A stretch of DNA of 64,000 nt from Arbacia lixula. Its lineage: Eukaryota > Echinodermata > Echinoidea > Arbacioida > Arbaciidae. The position numbers and the translations under genes are program-made. The stretch is from NCBI GenBank assembly GCA_963669155.1, contig OZ022589.1, positions 7,175,337 to 7,239,336 on the forward strand. Reading direction: 5' to 3'. Below, in pieces: positions 47,526-59,100 of this stretch (positions are counted from its first letter, which is position 1; each line of letters opens with the position of its first letter). The notes beneath the pieces are model-generated. The model was not told the origin of the DNA. It was given only the letters and a program-made list of their open reading frames with translations, and ran no database searches.

Positions 47526-48300
47526 ATGCCCAAATGAGTGGGCCATTTGGAAGGGAACTTGATGCGCTATTTACTGGAGCAGGCATTGTCGACATGGGTG
47601 AGACTAATTGAAGTAAAAAAGCAGATTTTTATGACAAAGACTTTCAACACTTCACTAAAGAATATCAACATCATGCCCTCTTTGGCTGTATTCCTGGTAG
47701 ACAGAGCTCCCTTAAAATTAATGGAAGTTGGGATATTCAAAATCATTAGAAATTGGGCCAGGAATGAAAAAAAGTCTCTAAAAAAAAATGAACATGTGGC
47801 AAAAAAATATCTGACTTTATCATGTCTAAAGAATCGTGAGCAAAGAGTCACTTGTGATCACAAACTGAGCAACATAAGCTGTCACCAGCACACTGGATGC
47901 TTCCATGCATTTCCTTGATGGTGAGATACTGAAGGATGGATAGCCTGAAGCACTTCCTCTTCTCCAGTGCTGCGTGGATGACGTCAATGAAGTGCTGGTC
48001 TGTCCTCCTGGAGTTCAGCGAAGCGGGATAGATGTACAGATTGGCCTTGCTTCTCCTTCCATCTGCGCGCCCGCTCTCCCCACCTCTTGCTAAGATGACA
48101 TCACATCTGAAGGAACTCCCTCTCTCCCTTGGTACGGTTCCATCATGGCTGACAGGTCGTAACTTTTGTGATGATGTGTCATCTACGTCGATCTTCTTTG
48201 ATTCTTTGATAGAATGTATATCTCTTGCTAGTTCTCACAAACTATGTAATGTAGCCTACATGAGCTGTCACCAGCACACTGGATGTTCCAACACATTTCC
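47526..48300 (-). pseudogene. AT-rich spacer and RecQ-like half exon
   Basis: The part 47560-47850 shows nothing recognisable. At 47890-48180 the minus strand carries the VPSDVMSS.QEVGRAG-type half exon and a PLRW-type continuation, repeated at 52000-52200, 55690-55880 and 57110-57320. Confidence 0.5.
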
Positions 48301-48735
48301 TTGACTGTCAGACATTCAAGGATTGATTGCCTGGAGTATTTCCTCTTTTCCAATGCCGCATGGATCACATTGATGAAATCTTGATCCGTCCTCCTGGGGT
48401 CAAGTGAAGCAGGATATATGTACAGATAGGCCTTGCTTCTCCTTCCATCTCTGCCCACTTTCCCCACCTCTTGTCAATATGACATGATGTCTAGAGGAGC
48501 TTCCCAATGCAAGACAAACTGAACATCGTGGATGTTCACCCCCAGACCAAAGGCCACTGTCGCCACGACGCACCGTATCATACTGTTGCTCTCCGCAAAC
48601 TCCTCAGTGATGTTGCACTGGCTTGAGGTGGCTGAGCTGCCGTGGAACATCTCGCAGAGTGTGCTCCCTGAAGGCTTGCATCCCAGTTCCATCGTGATCC
48701 AGGCCCATATTTCAGCTACATGGTTGATGTTGCTA
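48300..48735 (-). pseudogene. RecQ-like exon, array copy 1
   Basis: Reads NINHVAEIWAWITMELG through VVATVAFGLGVNIHDVQFVL to IMSY, then TGA where others have TGG, then QEVGKVGRDGRRSKAYLYIY and the native SILECLTVKEMCWN tail. Confidence 0.75.
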
Positions 48736-49136
48736 TAAGAAGAGAAATTAATGATAAGAGCTAGTATATTTCTAGGATCAGAATTATGGATATTAATCTT
48801 GGATGACACTTCTGAAATCTAATTGGTTATAGTAGTTATTATATAGCTTGAATCACATTTTATTTTCTGCAATTTGTAAGTATACATGTTGAAAAAAAAT
48901 AGAAAAATTGACATTATTCCTCCTGGATGCCATACATAATCTGAAAAAAAAGCAGTTTGCAAATTGCATTCTCTTTTGCTTGCCGTGGTGGCCATAGTTG
49001 TCAGTTCTTGGTGGCATTTCAAGTGGTCTAAGTACCAGCTGAGTGATTCTTGAAACTCTCAGTCTTTGACACATTCAGATGAATGATAGCCCTGATGACG
49101 GAATGAAATTACGTGTATGATATTGTTATGTGTGAT

Positions 49137-49758
49137 TTAAATCCACTGGGTTTTCAGTCTCCCAGGTCGGCACATTCCTTCAATTTTTCCTTGAAGCACT
49201 TGCTCCAAAGATTCTTCTCGTTGCCTTGCAATGTGACCGAAGTATCTAAGGGCCCATTGATTGATTTTATCCAAGAGGAGTCTTGGGTCTGTTTCAATGT
49301 CCTGTACGACACTCTCTTTAGTCCTTCTTACAGCCCAAGGAATCCTGCTGGATTGCCTGTACCATTTTCTCTTTTCCAATGCTGTATGGATCACATTGAA
49401 GAAATCTTGATCTGTCCTCCTGGAGTCAAGTGAAGCGGGATATATGTACAGATAGGCCTTGCTTCTCCTTCCATATCTGCCCACTTTCCCCACCTCTTGT
49501 CAATATGACATGATGTCTGGAGGAGCTCCCCAGTGCAAGACAAACTGAACATCGTGGATGTTCACCCCCAGACCAAAGGCCACTGTCGCCACGACGCACC
49601 GTATCATACTGTTGCTCTCCGCAAACTCCTCAGTGATGTTGCACTGGCTTGAGGTGGCTGAGCTGCCATGGAACATCTCGCAGAGTGTGCTCCCTGAAGG
49701 CTTGCATCCCAGTTCCATCGTGATCCAGGCCCATATTTCAGCTACATGGTTGATGTTG
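49137..49758 (-). pseudogene. RecQ-like exon fused to LINE tail, array copy 2
   Basis: Same lobe as copy 1 with the same TGA in place of Trp before QEVGKVGRYG. After ALEKRKWYRQS it continues into the LINE C-terminal tail SRIPWAVRRTKESVVQDIE, QWALRYFGHIARQ and RPGRLKTQW. Confidence 0.75.
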
Positions 49759-50157
49759 CTATAAGAAAAGAAATTAATGATTAGAGCTAGTATATTTCTA
49801 GGATCAGAATTGTGGATATTAATCTTGGATGACACTTCTGAAATCTAATTGGTTATAGTAGTTATTATCTAGCTGGAATCACATTTTGATTTCTGCAAAT
49901 TTTATATATACATGTTGAAAGAAATAGAAAAATTGACATTATTCCTGCTGGATGTCATATATAATCTGAAAAAAAAATAGTTTGCAAATTGCATTTTCTT
50001 TTGCTTGCTGTGATGGCCATAGTTGTCAGTTCTTGGTGGCAATTCAACTCTTCTAAGTACCAGCTGAGTGATTCTTGAAACTCTCTGCTCTCAGTTTTTG
50101 ACACATTCAGATGAATGATAGGCCTGATGACAAAATGAAATTACGTGTATGATATTG

Positions 50158-50790
50158 TTATGTGTGATTTAAATCCATTGGCATTTTTAGTCTCCCAGGT
50201 CTGCGTATTCCTTCAATTTTCCCTTGAAGCACTTTCTCCGAATAATCTTGTTGCCTTGCAATGTGACCGAAGTATCTAAGGGCCCATTGATTGATTTTAT
50301 CCAAGAGGAGTCTTGGGTCTGTTCCAATGTCCTGTAGGACACTCTCTTTAGTCCTTCTTACAGCCCAAGGAATCCTGCTGGATTGCCTGTACCATTTTCT
50401 CTTTTCCAATGCTGCATGGATCACATTGAAGAAATCTTGATCTGTCCTCCTGGAGTCAAGTGAAGCGGGATATATGTACAGATAGGCCTTGCTTCTCCTT
50501 CCATATCTGCTGGCGTTTCCCACCTCTTGCCAATATTACATGATGTCTGGAGGAGCTCCCCAATGCAAGACAAACTGAACATCGTGGATGTTCACCCCCA
50601 GACCAAAGGCCACTGTCGCCACGACGCATCGTATCATACTGTTGCGCTCCGCAAACTCCTCAGTGATGTTGCACTGGCTTGAGGTGGCTGAGCTGCCATG
50701 GAACATCTCGCAGAGTGTGCTCCCTGAAGGCTTGCATCCCAGTTCCATCGTGATCCTGGCCCATATTTGAGCTACATGGTGGATGTTGCT
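50158..50790 (-). pseudogene. RecQ-like exon fused to LINE tail, array copy 3
   Basis: Motif V is intact. A TAA replaces the Ser codon in DIMSYW, and the Trp is kept. The tail is the LINE type, ending MDLNHT. Confidence 0.75.
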
Positions 50791-51279
50791 ATAAGAAAAG
50801 AAATTAATGATTAGAGCTAGTATATTTCTAGGATCAGAATTGTGGATATTAATCTTGAATGACACTTCTGAAATCTAATTGGTTATAGTAGTTATTATCT
50901 AGCTTGAATCACATTTTAATTTCTGCAATTTGTATGTGTACATGTTGAAAGAAATAGAAAAAATTGACATTATTCCTGCTGGATGTCATACATAATCTGA
51001 AAAAAAAATAGTTTGCAAATTGCATTTTCTTTTGCTTGCCGTAATGGCCATAGTTGTCAGTTCTTGGTGGCATTTCAACTGGTGTAAGTACCAGCTGAGT
51101 GATTCTTGAAACTCTCTGTCTTTGACACATTCAGATGAATGGGTTTTCGGTCTCCCAGGTCTGCGCATTCCTTCCTTCAAGTACCAGCTGAGTGGTTCTT
51201 GAAACTCTCAGTCTTTGACACATTCAGATGAATGTTGTGCCTGATGACAAAATGAAATGGCGCTTATGATATTGTTATG

Positions 51280-51903
51280 TGTGATTTAAATCCACTGGGT
51301 TTTCAGTCTCCCAGGTCTGCACATTCCTTCAATTTTCCCTTGAAGCACTTTCTCCAAATAATCTCCTTGTTGCCTTGCAATGTGACTGAAGTATCTGAGG
51401 GCCAGTTAGTTGATTTTATCCAGGAGTCTAGGGCCTGTTCCAATGTCCTGTAGGACACTCTCATTAGTCCTTCTTACAGCCCATGGAATCCTGGATTTCC
51501 TGGAGCATTGTCTCTTTTTCAATGCCGCATGGATCACATTGATGACATCTTGATCCGTCCTCCTGGAGTCAAGTGAAGCGGGATATATGTACAGATAGGC
51601 CTTGCTTCTCCTTCCATCTCTGCCCGCGTTCCCCACCTCTTGCCAATATGACATGATGTCTGGATGAGCTCCCCAATGCAAGACAAACTGAACATCGTGG
51701 ATGTTCACCCCCAGACCAAAGGCCATTGTTGCCACGACGCATCGTATCATACTGTTGCTCTCCGCAAACTCCTCAGTGATATTGCACTGGCTTGAGGTGG
51801 CTGAGCTGCCGTGGAACATCTCGCAGAGTGTGCTCCCTGAAGGCTTGCATCCCAGTTCCATCATGATCCAGGCCCATATTTCAGCTACATGGTTGATGTT
51901 GCT
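51280..51903 (-). pseudogene. RecQ-like exon fused to LINE tail, array copy 4 (open)
   Basis: The frame is open from upstream of NINHVAEIW through motif V (VVATMAFGLGVNIHDVQFVL) and motif VI (SYWQEVGNAGRDG) into the LINE tail SRIPWAVRRTNESVLQDIG up to LLDKIN and a stop. It is one of four copies open through motif VI, but still lacks the first helicase lobe. Confidence 0.7.
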
Positions 51904-52362
51904 ATAAGAAAAGAAATTAGTGATAAGAGCCAGTATATTATTAGGGCAGGAATTGTGGATGTCAATCTTCGATGACACTTCTTAAAGGATGGATAGCCTG
52001 AAGCACTTCCTCTTCTCCAATGCTGCGTAGATGACATCGATGAAGTGTTGGTCTGTCCTCCTGGAGTCCAGCGAAGTGGGATGGATGCACAGATTGGCCT
52101 TGCTTCTCCTTCCATCTGCGCGCCCGCTCTCCCCACCTCTTGCCAAGATGACATCACATTGGAAGGAACTCCCTCTCTCCCTTGGTACGGTTCCATCTGG
52201 CTGACAGCTCGTGACTTTTGTGATGATGCGTCATCTACGTAAATCTTCTTTGATTCTTTGATAGAAAGTATATTTCTTGCTAGTTCTCACAAACTATGCG
52301 ACGTACATGAGCTGTCTCCAGCACACTGGATGTTCCAACACATTTCCTTGACTGTCAGACAT

Positions 52363-52784
52363 TCAAGGATTGATTGCCTGTAGCATTTTTCTCTTTTCCA
52401 ATGCTGCATGGATCACATTGAAGAAATCTTGATCTGTCCTCCTGGAGTCAAGTGAAGCGGGATATATGTACAGATAGGCCTTGCTTCTCCTTCCATCTCT
52501 GCCCACTTTCCCCACCTCTTGCCAATATGACATGATGTCTGGAGGAGCTCCCCAATGCAAGACAAACTGAACATCGTGGATGTTCACCCCCAGACCAAAG
52601 GCCACTGTCGCCATGACGCACCATATCATACTGTTGCTCTCTGCAAACTCCTCAGTGATGTTGCACTGGCTTGAGGTGGCTGAGCTGCCATGGAACATCT
52701 CGCAGAGTGTGCTCCCTGAAGGCTTGCATCCCAATTCCATCGTGATCCTGGCCCATATGTCAGCTACATGGTTGATGTTGCTAT
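52363..52784 (-). pseudogene. RecQ-like exon, array copy 5 (open)
   Basis: Open through motif V and motif VI (SYWQEVGKVGRDG), ending ALEKRKMLQAINP where a small frame change removes the native tail. A half exon lies just upstream at 52000-52200. Confidence 0.7.
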
Positions 52785-53199
52785 CAGAAAAGAAATTAAT
52801 GATTAGAGCTAGTATATTTCTAGGATCAGAATTGTGGATATTAATCTTGGATGACAATTCTGAAATCTAATTGGTTATAGTAGTTATTATCTAGCTTGAA
52901 TCACATTTTAATTTCTGCAATCTTTATATATACATGTTGAAAGAAATAGAAAAATCATTATTCCTGCTCGATGTCATACATAATCTGAAAAAAAAAATAG
53001 TTTGCAAATTGCATTTTCTTTTGCTTGCTGTGATGGCCATAGTTGTCAGTTCTTGGTGGCAATTCAACTCTTCTAAGTACCAGCTGAGTGATTCTTGAAA
53101 CTCTCTGCTCTCAGTTTTTGACACATTCAGATGAATGATAGGCCTGATGACAAAATGAAATTACGTGTATGATATTGTTATGTGTGATTTAAATCCATT

Positions 53200-53812
53200 A
53201 GGTTTTTCGGTCTCCCAGGTCTGCACATTCCTTCAATTTTCCCTTGAAGCACTACCTTCTCCAAATAATCTCCTTGTTGCCTTGCAATGTAACCGAAATA
53301 TCTGAGGGCCAGTTAGTTGATTTTATCCAGGAGTCTAGGGCCTGTTCCAATGTCCTGTAGGACACTCTCATTAGTCCTTCTTACAGCCCAAGGAATCCTG
53401 GATTGCCTGGAGCATTGTCTCTTTTCCAATGCCGCATGGATCACATTGATGAAATCTTGATCCGTCCTCCTGGAGTCAAGTGAAGCGGGATATATGTACA
53501 GATAGGCCTTGCTTCTCCTTCCATCTCTGCAAGCTTTCCCCACCTCTTGCCAATATTACATGATGTCTGGAGGAGCTCCCCAATGCAAGACAAACTGAAC
53601 ATCGTGGATGTTCACCCCCAGACCAAAGGCCACTGTCGCCACGACGCACCGTATCATACTGTTGCTCTCCGCAAACTCCTCAGTGATGTTGCACTGGCTT
53701 GAGGTGGCTGAGCTGCCGTGGAACATCTCGCAGAGTGTGCTCCTTGAAGGCTTGCATCCCAGTTCCATCGTGATCCAGGCTCATATGTCAGCTACATGGT
53801 TGATGTTGCTAT
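53200..53812 (-). pseudogene. RecQ-like exon fused to LINE tail, array copy 6
   Basis: Carries the same TAA for Ser as copy 3 (after PPDIM). Motif VI reads QEVGKACRDG. The tail is of LINE type. Confidence 0.75.
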
Positions 53813-54179
53813 AAGAAAAGAAATTAATGATTAGAGCTAGTATATTTCTAGGATCAGAATTGTGGATATTAATCTTGGATGACACTTCTGAAATCTAATT
53901 GGTTATAGAAGTTATTATCTAGCTGGAATCACATTTTAATTTCTGCAATTTTTATATATACATGTTGAAAGAAATAGAAAAATTAACATTATTCCTGCTC
54001 GATGTCATACATAATCTGAAAAAAAAAATAGTTTGCAAATTGCATTTTCTTTTGCTTGCCGTGATGGCCATAGGTGTCAGTTCTCGGTGGCATTTCAACT
54101 CTTCTAAGTACCAGCTGAGTGATTCTTGAAACTCTCTGCTCTCAGTTTTTGACACATTCAGATGAATGATAAGCCTGAT

Positions 54180-55085
54180 GACAAAATGAAATTACGTGTA
54201 TGATATTGTTATGTGTGATTTAAATCCATTAGGTTTTTCGGTCTCCCAGGTCTGCACATTCCTTCAATTTTCCCTTGAAGCACTTTCTCCAAATAATCTC
54301 CTTGTCACCTTGCAATGTGACCGAAGTATCTGAGGGCCAGTTGGTTGATTTTATCCAGGAGTCTAGGGCCTGCTCCAATGTCCTGTAGGACACTCTCACT
54401 AGTCCTTCAGGCAGTCCAAGGAATCCTCATCATCCTCTGCCAACACCACAGTTCAAAAGTGTTGATCCTGCTGCAGTCATCCTTGGTCAACAACAACGTT
54501 TAACACCCACATGTCGCAATAGGGAAGACGAGTGCTTGCACCAAGCACGTTTTAGTATACGTTATTATAACAACCCCTGTCTCTTCAAATCTTGGTTAGC
54601 TTCAACATTGTTGTCTACAACTTGTTATATATACGACAAAGTTTTATGCAGGAAAAAGAGGCAAATACCTTCTGCTTTATTACAATGTCTTACAAATGAA
54701 AGTAACTTAAAGATCTGATGAGAGTTCAGATCTAATTATCCATTGGGTCCTTCAATATCACTTCGACTTCTGTCTTTCTTCGGCAACAATGCCACAGAGC
54801 ACACTCCTAGGTCTCTCCATTTGGTCACCTTGGTGATCATTAGGCTCTTCAGGGGAGTGATTGCCAAAGTCATTTGGTTCCCAGCCCATCAGGTTAGCTT
54901 CAACATTGTTGTTCTTGCCATGGCTAGTTGCCTTCTCACCCCTTCCTTACATCCACCCTCCTGTGTAATCACTGCTCCTAAGAATTTAAACTGACTGACC
55001 TTTTCAACTTGCTATCCGTCTTTACTCAAGGGCTCTGTTGACTCCTCTTCTCCAATTACCATCAACTTGGTCTATGCTCTAACAT
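54180..55085 (-). mobile_element. LINE reverse transcriptase fragment, copy 2
   Basis: The minus strand shows TKLMVIGEEESTEPLSKDG, VEKVSQFKFLGAVIT, VTKWRDLGVCSVALL and, lower down, TKDDCSRINTF and a C-terminal tail near 54400. It interrupts the RecQ array between copies 6 and 7, lengthening that spacing to 1796 bases. A block at 54600-54860 recurs at 63600-63880. Confidence 0.75.
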
Positions 55086-55139
55086 TTCTAAAGAATCATG
55101 AAGAGTTGCTAGTGCTCACAAACTGTGCAACATGAGCTG

Positions 55140-55607
55140 TCACCAGCACACTGGATGTTCCCACGCATTTCCTGGACCGTCAGACATTCAAGGATTGATA
55201 GCCTGAAGCACTTCCTCTTTTCCAATGCTGCATGGATTACATTGATGAAGTGTTGGTCCATCCTCCTCGAGTCAAGTGAAGCAGGATATATGTACAGTTA
55301 GGCCTTGCTTCTCCTTCCATCTCTGCCCACTTTTCTCACCTCTTGTCAATATGACATGATGTCTGGAGGAGCTCCCCAATGTAAGACAAACTGAACATCA
55401 TGGATGTTCACCCCCAGACCAAAGGCCACTGTCGCCACGAAGCACCGTATCATACTGTTGCTCTCCGCAAACTCCTCAGTGATGTTGCACTGGCTTGAGG
55501 CGGCTGAGCTGCCTTGGAACATCTCACCGAGTGTGCTCCCTGAAGGCTTGCGTCCTAGTTCCATCGTGATCCTGGCCCATATTTCAGCTACATGGTTGAT
55601 GTTGCCA
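55140..55607 (-). pseudogene. RecQ-like exon, array copy 7
   Basis: Motif V is intact (FVATVAFGLGVNIHDVQFVL). TGA replaces the Trp of motif VI as in copies 1 and 2. Upstream, 55690-55880 carries a half exon. Confidence 0.7.
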
Positions 55608-55987
55608 TAAGAAAAGAAATTAATGATAAGAGCTAGTATATTATTAGGGCAGGAATTATGGATATTAATCTTGGATGACACTTCTGAAAGGATGGATAGC
55701 ATGAAGCACTTCCTCTTCTCCAATACTGCGTGGATGACATCAATGAAGTGTTGGTCTGTCCTCCTGGAGTCCAGCGAAGTGGGATGGATGTACAGATTGG
55801 CCTTGCTTCTCCTTCCATCTCTGCCTGCTCTCCCCACCTCTTGCCAAGATCACATCACATCTGAAGGAACTCTCTCTCTCTCTTGGTAAGGTTCCATCTG
55901 GCTGACAGTTCGTGACTTTTGTGATGATGTGTCATCTACGTCGATCTTCTTTGATTCTTTTATAGAAGGTATATCTCTTGTTAGTCC

Positions 55988-56483
55988 TCACAAACTATGC
56001 AACATACATGAGCTGTCACCACCACTGTGGATGTTCCCACACATTTCCTTGACTGTCAGACATTCAATGATTGATAGCCTGAAGCACTTCCTCTTTTCCA
56101 ATGCCGCATGGATTACATTGATGATGTGTTGGTCCGTCCTCCTTGAGTCAAATGAAGTGGAGTAGATGTACAGATAGGGCTTGCTTCTCCTTCCTTCTCT
56201 GCCCGCTTTTCCCACCTCTTGCCAATATGACATGATGTCTGGACGAGCTCCCCAATGCAAGACAAACTGAACATCGTGGATGTTCACCCCCAGACCAAAG
56301 GCCACTGTCGCCACGACGCTCCATATCATACTGTTGCTCTCTGCAAACTCCTCAGTGATGTTGCACTGGCTTGAGGTGGCTGAGCTGCCGTGGAACATCT
56401 CGCAGAGTGTGCTCCCTGGAGGCTTGCATCCCAGTTCCATCGTGATCCAGGCCCATATTTGAGCTACATGGTTGATGTTGCTA
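55988..56483 (-). pseudogene. RecQ-like exon with native tail, array copy 8 (open)
   Basis: Open through motif V, motif VI (SYWQEVGKAGREG) and the native tail SIIECLTVKEMCGNIHSGGD. With copy 9 this is the best-preserved form of the exon. Confidence 0.7.
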
Positions 56484-56881
56484 TAAGAAAAGAAATTAAT
56501 GATTAGAGCTAGTATATTTCTAGGATCAGAATTGTGGATATTAATCTTGGATGACACTTTTGAAATCTAATTGGTAATAGTAGTTATTATCTAGCTTGAA
56601 TCACATTTTAATTTCTGCAATTTGTATGTATACATGTTGAAAGAAATAGAAAAATTGACATTATTCCTGCTGGATGTCATAAATAATCTGAAAAAAAAAT
56701 AGTTTGCAAATTGCATTTTCTTGTGCTTGCCATGATGGCCATAAGTGTGTCAGTTCTTAGTGGTATTTCAACTGGTATAAGTACCAGCTGAGTGATTCTT
56801 GAAACTCTCTGCTCTCAGTCTTTGACACATTCAGATGAATGATAGGCCTGATAACAAAATGAAATGGCGCGTACGATATTA

Positions 56882-57346
56882 TTATGTGTGATTTAAATCC
56901 ATTGGGTGTTCAGTCTGCAAGGTCATGCGCATTCCTTCAATTTTTCCTTGAAGCACTTTCTCCAAATAATCTCCTTGATGCCTTGCAATGTGATCCAAGT
57001 ATCTAAGGGCCCATTGATTGATTTTACCCAAGAGGAGTCTTGGGTCAGTTCCAATGTCCTGTAGGACACTCTCATTAGTCCTTCTTACAGCCCAAGGAAT
57101 CCTGGATTGCCTGGACCATTTTCTCTTTTCCAATGCTGCATGGATTACATTGATGAAATCTTGATCCGTCCTCTTGGATTCAAGTGAAGCGGGATATATG
57201 TACAGATAAGCCTTGCTTCTCCTTCCATCTCTGCCCACTTTCCCCACCTCTTGCGAAGATGACATCACATCTGAAGGAACTCCCTCTCTCCCTTGGTACG
57301 GTTCCATCATGGCTGACAGGTCGTAACTTTTGTGATGATGCGTCAT
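56882..57346 (-). pseudogene. Half exon fused to LINE tail
   Basis: The minus strand is open from SYDLSAMMEPYQGREGVPSD through SSSQEVGKVGRDGRRSKAYL into the LINE tail RIPWAVRRTNESVLQDIG and MDLNHT. It lacks the motif V half, being the second unit type in the array. Confidence 0.65.
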
Positions 57347-57390
57347 CTATGCGATCTTCTTTGATTCTTTGATAGAATGTATATCTCTTG

Positions 57391-57898
57391 CTAGTTCTCA
57401 CAAAGTATGTAATGTAGCCTACATGAGCTGTCACCAGCACACTGGATGTTCCAACACATTTCCTTGACTGTCAGACATTCAAGGATTGATTGCCTGTAGT
57501 ATTTCCTCTTTTCCAATGCTGCATGGATCACATTGATGAAATCTTGATCTGTCCTCCTGGAGTCAAGTGAAGCGGGATATATGTACAGATAAGCCTTGCT
57601 TCTCCTTCCATCTCTGCCCACTTTCCCCACCTCTTGCCAATATGACATGATGTCTGGAGGAGCTCCCCAATGCAAGACAAACTGAACATCGTGGATGTTC
57701 ACCCCCAGACCAAAGGCCACTGTCGCCACGACGCACCATATCATACTGTTGCTCTCTGCAAACTCCTCAGTGATGTTGCACTGGCTTGAGGTGGCTGAGC
57801 TGCCGTGGAACATCTCGCAGAGTGTGCTCCCTGAAGGCTTGCATCCCAGTTCCATCGTGATCCAGGCCCATATTTCAGCTACATGGTTGATGTTGCTA
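57391..57898 (-). pseudogene. RecQ-like exon with native tail, array copy 9 (open)
   Basis: Open through motif V, SYWQEVGKVGRDG and the tail SILECLTVKEMCWNIQCAGD, ending shortly after SSCRLHYILCEN. The frame also stays open upstream across the acceptor-like site. Confidence 0.7.
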
Positions 57899-58299
57899 TA
57901 AGAAAAGAAATTAATGATAAGAGCTAGTATATTTCTAGGATCAGAATTGTGGATATTAATCTTGGATGACACTTCTGAAATCTAATTGGTTATAGTAGTT
58001 ATTATATAGCTTGAATCACATTTTATTTTCTGCAATTTGTATGTATACATGTTGAAAAAAAATAGAAAAATTGACATTATTCCTGCTGGATGTCACACAT
58101 AATCTGAAAAAAAAGCAGTTTGCAAATTGCATTTTCTTTTGCTTGCCGTAATGGCCATAGGTGTCAGTTCTTGGTGGCATTTCAAGTGGTCTAAGTACCA
58201 GCTGAGTGATTCTTGAAACTCTCAGTCTTTGACACATTCAGATGAATGATTGGCCTGATGACGTAATGAAATTACGTGTGTGATATTGTTATGTGTGAT

Positions 58300-58922
58300 T
58301 TAAATCCATTGGGTTTTCAGTCTCCCAGGTCTGCACATTCCTTCAATTTTTCCTTGAAGCACTTGCTCCAAACATTCTCCTCGTTGCCTTACAATGTGAC
58401 CAAAGTATCTAAGGGCCCATTGATTGATTTTATCCAAGAGGAGTCTTGGGTCTGTTTCAATGTCCTGTAGGACACTCTCTTTAGTCCTTCTTACAGCCCA
58501 AGGAATCCTGCTGGATTGCCTGTACCATTTCCTCTTTTCCAATGCTGCATGGATCACATTGAAGAAATCTTGATCTGTCCTCCTTGAGTCAAGTGATGCG
58601 GGATATATGTACAGATAAGCCTTGCTTCTCCTTCCATCTCTGCCCACTTTCCCCACCTGTTGTCAATATTACATGATGTCTGGAGGAGCTCCCCAGTGCA
58701 AGACAAACTGAACATCGTGGATGTTCACCCCCAGACCAAAGGCCACTGTCGCCATGACGCACCGTATCATACTGTTGCTCTACGCAAACTCCTCAGTGAT
58801 GTTGCACTGGCTTGAGGTGGCTGAGCTGCCGTGGAACATCTCGCAGAGTGTGCTCCCTGAAGGCTTGCATCCCAGTTCCATCATGATCCAGGCCCATATT
58901 TCAGCTACATGGTTGATGTTGC
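58300..58922 (-). pseudogene. RecQ-like exon fused to LINE tail, array copy 10
   Basis: Carries both the TAA-for-Ser and the TGA-for-Trp changes seen singly in other copies, plus a further stop near the FAESN position. The LINE tail reads QWALRYFGHIVRQ and ends RPGRLKTQW. Confidence 0.75.
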
Positions 58923-59100
58923 TATAAGAAAAGATATTAATGATAAGACTAGTATATTACTAGCCCAGGAATTGTGGATATCAATCTTGGATGACACTTC
59001 TGAAATCAAGGATTCATTTCTTTCTCAGGAGAGATGTCATTTTTTCCTTGACCCTAAAAAGACTGGGAGGATCTAAATATGATTTCTTGTACTAGAATGT

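Larger units (their letters stand above)
47890..58965 (-). repeat. Tandem array of RecQ-helicase/LINE chimeric units
   Basis: A marker 20-mer over motif V starts at 48532, 49558, 50588, 51701, 52580, 53608, 55404, 56280, 57695 and 58721 (plus coordinates), so ten units follow one another at 0.88-1.8 kb, five of the spacings being 1026-1030 or 1113. Each has an exon preceded by a conserved TTTCTTATAG acceptor-like site, encoding the second RecA lobe of a RecQ-like helicase. Units differ downstream: some keep a native SILECLTVKEMCWN tail, others run into a LINE tail (RIPWAVRRTNESVLQDIG). Helicase motifs I-IV are absent. Confidence 0.85.

Noticed and set aside
48532-58927. Ten near-identical plus-strand open frames beginning MFTPRPKAT
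   Set aside because: They are antisense shadows of the minus-strand RecQ-like exon, whose motifs and acceptor-like sites match a known family.
47890-58965. RecQ array as a set of working helicases
   Set aside because: No copy has helicase motifs I-IV, many have stops in motif VI, and several run into LINE sequence.
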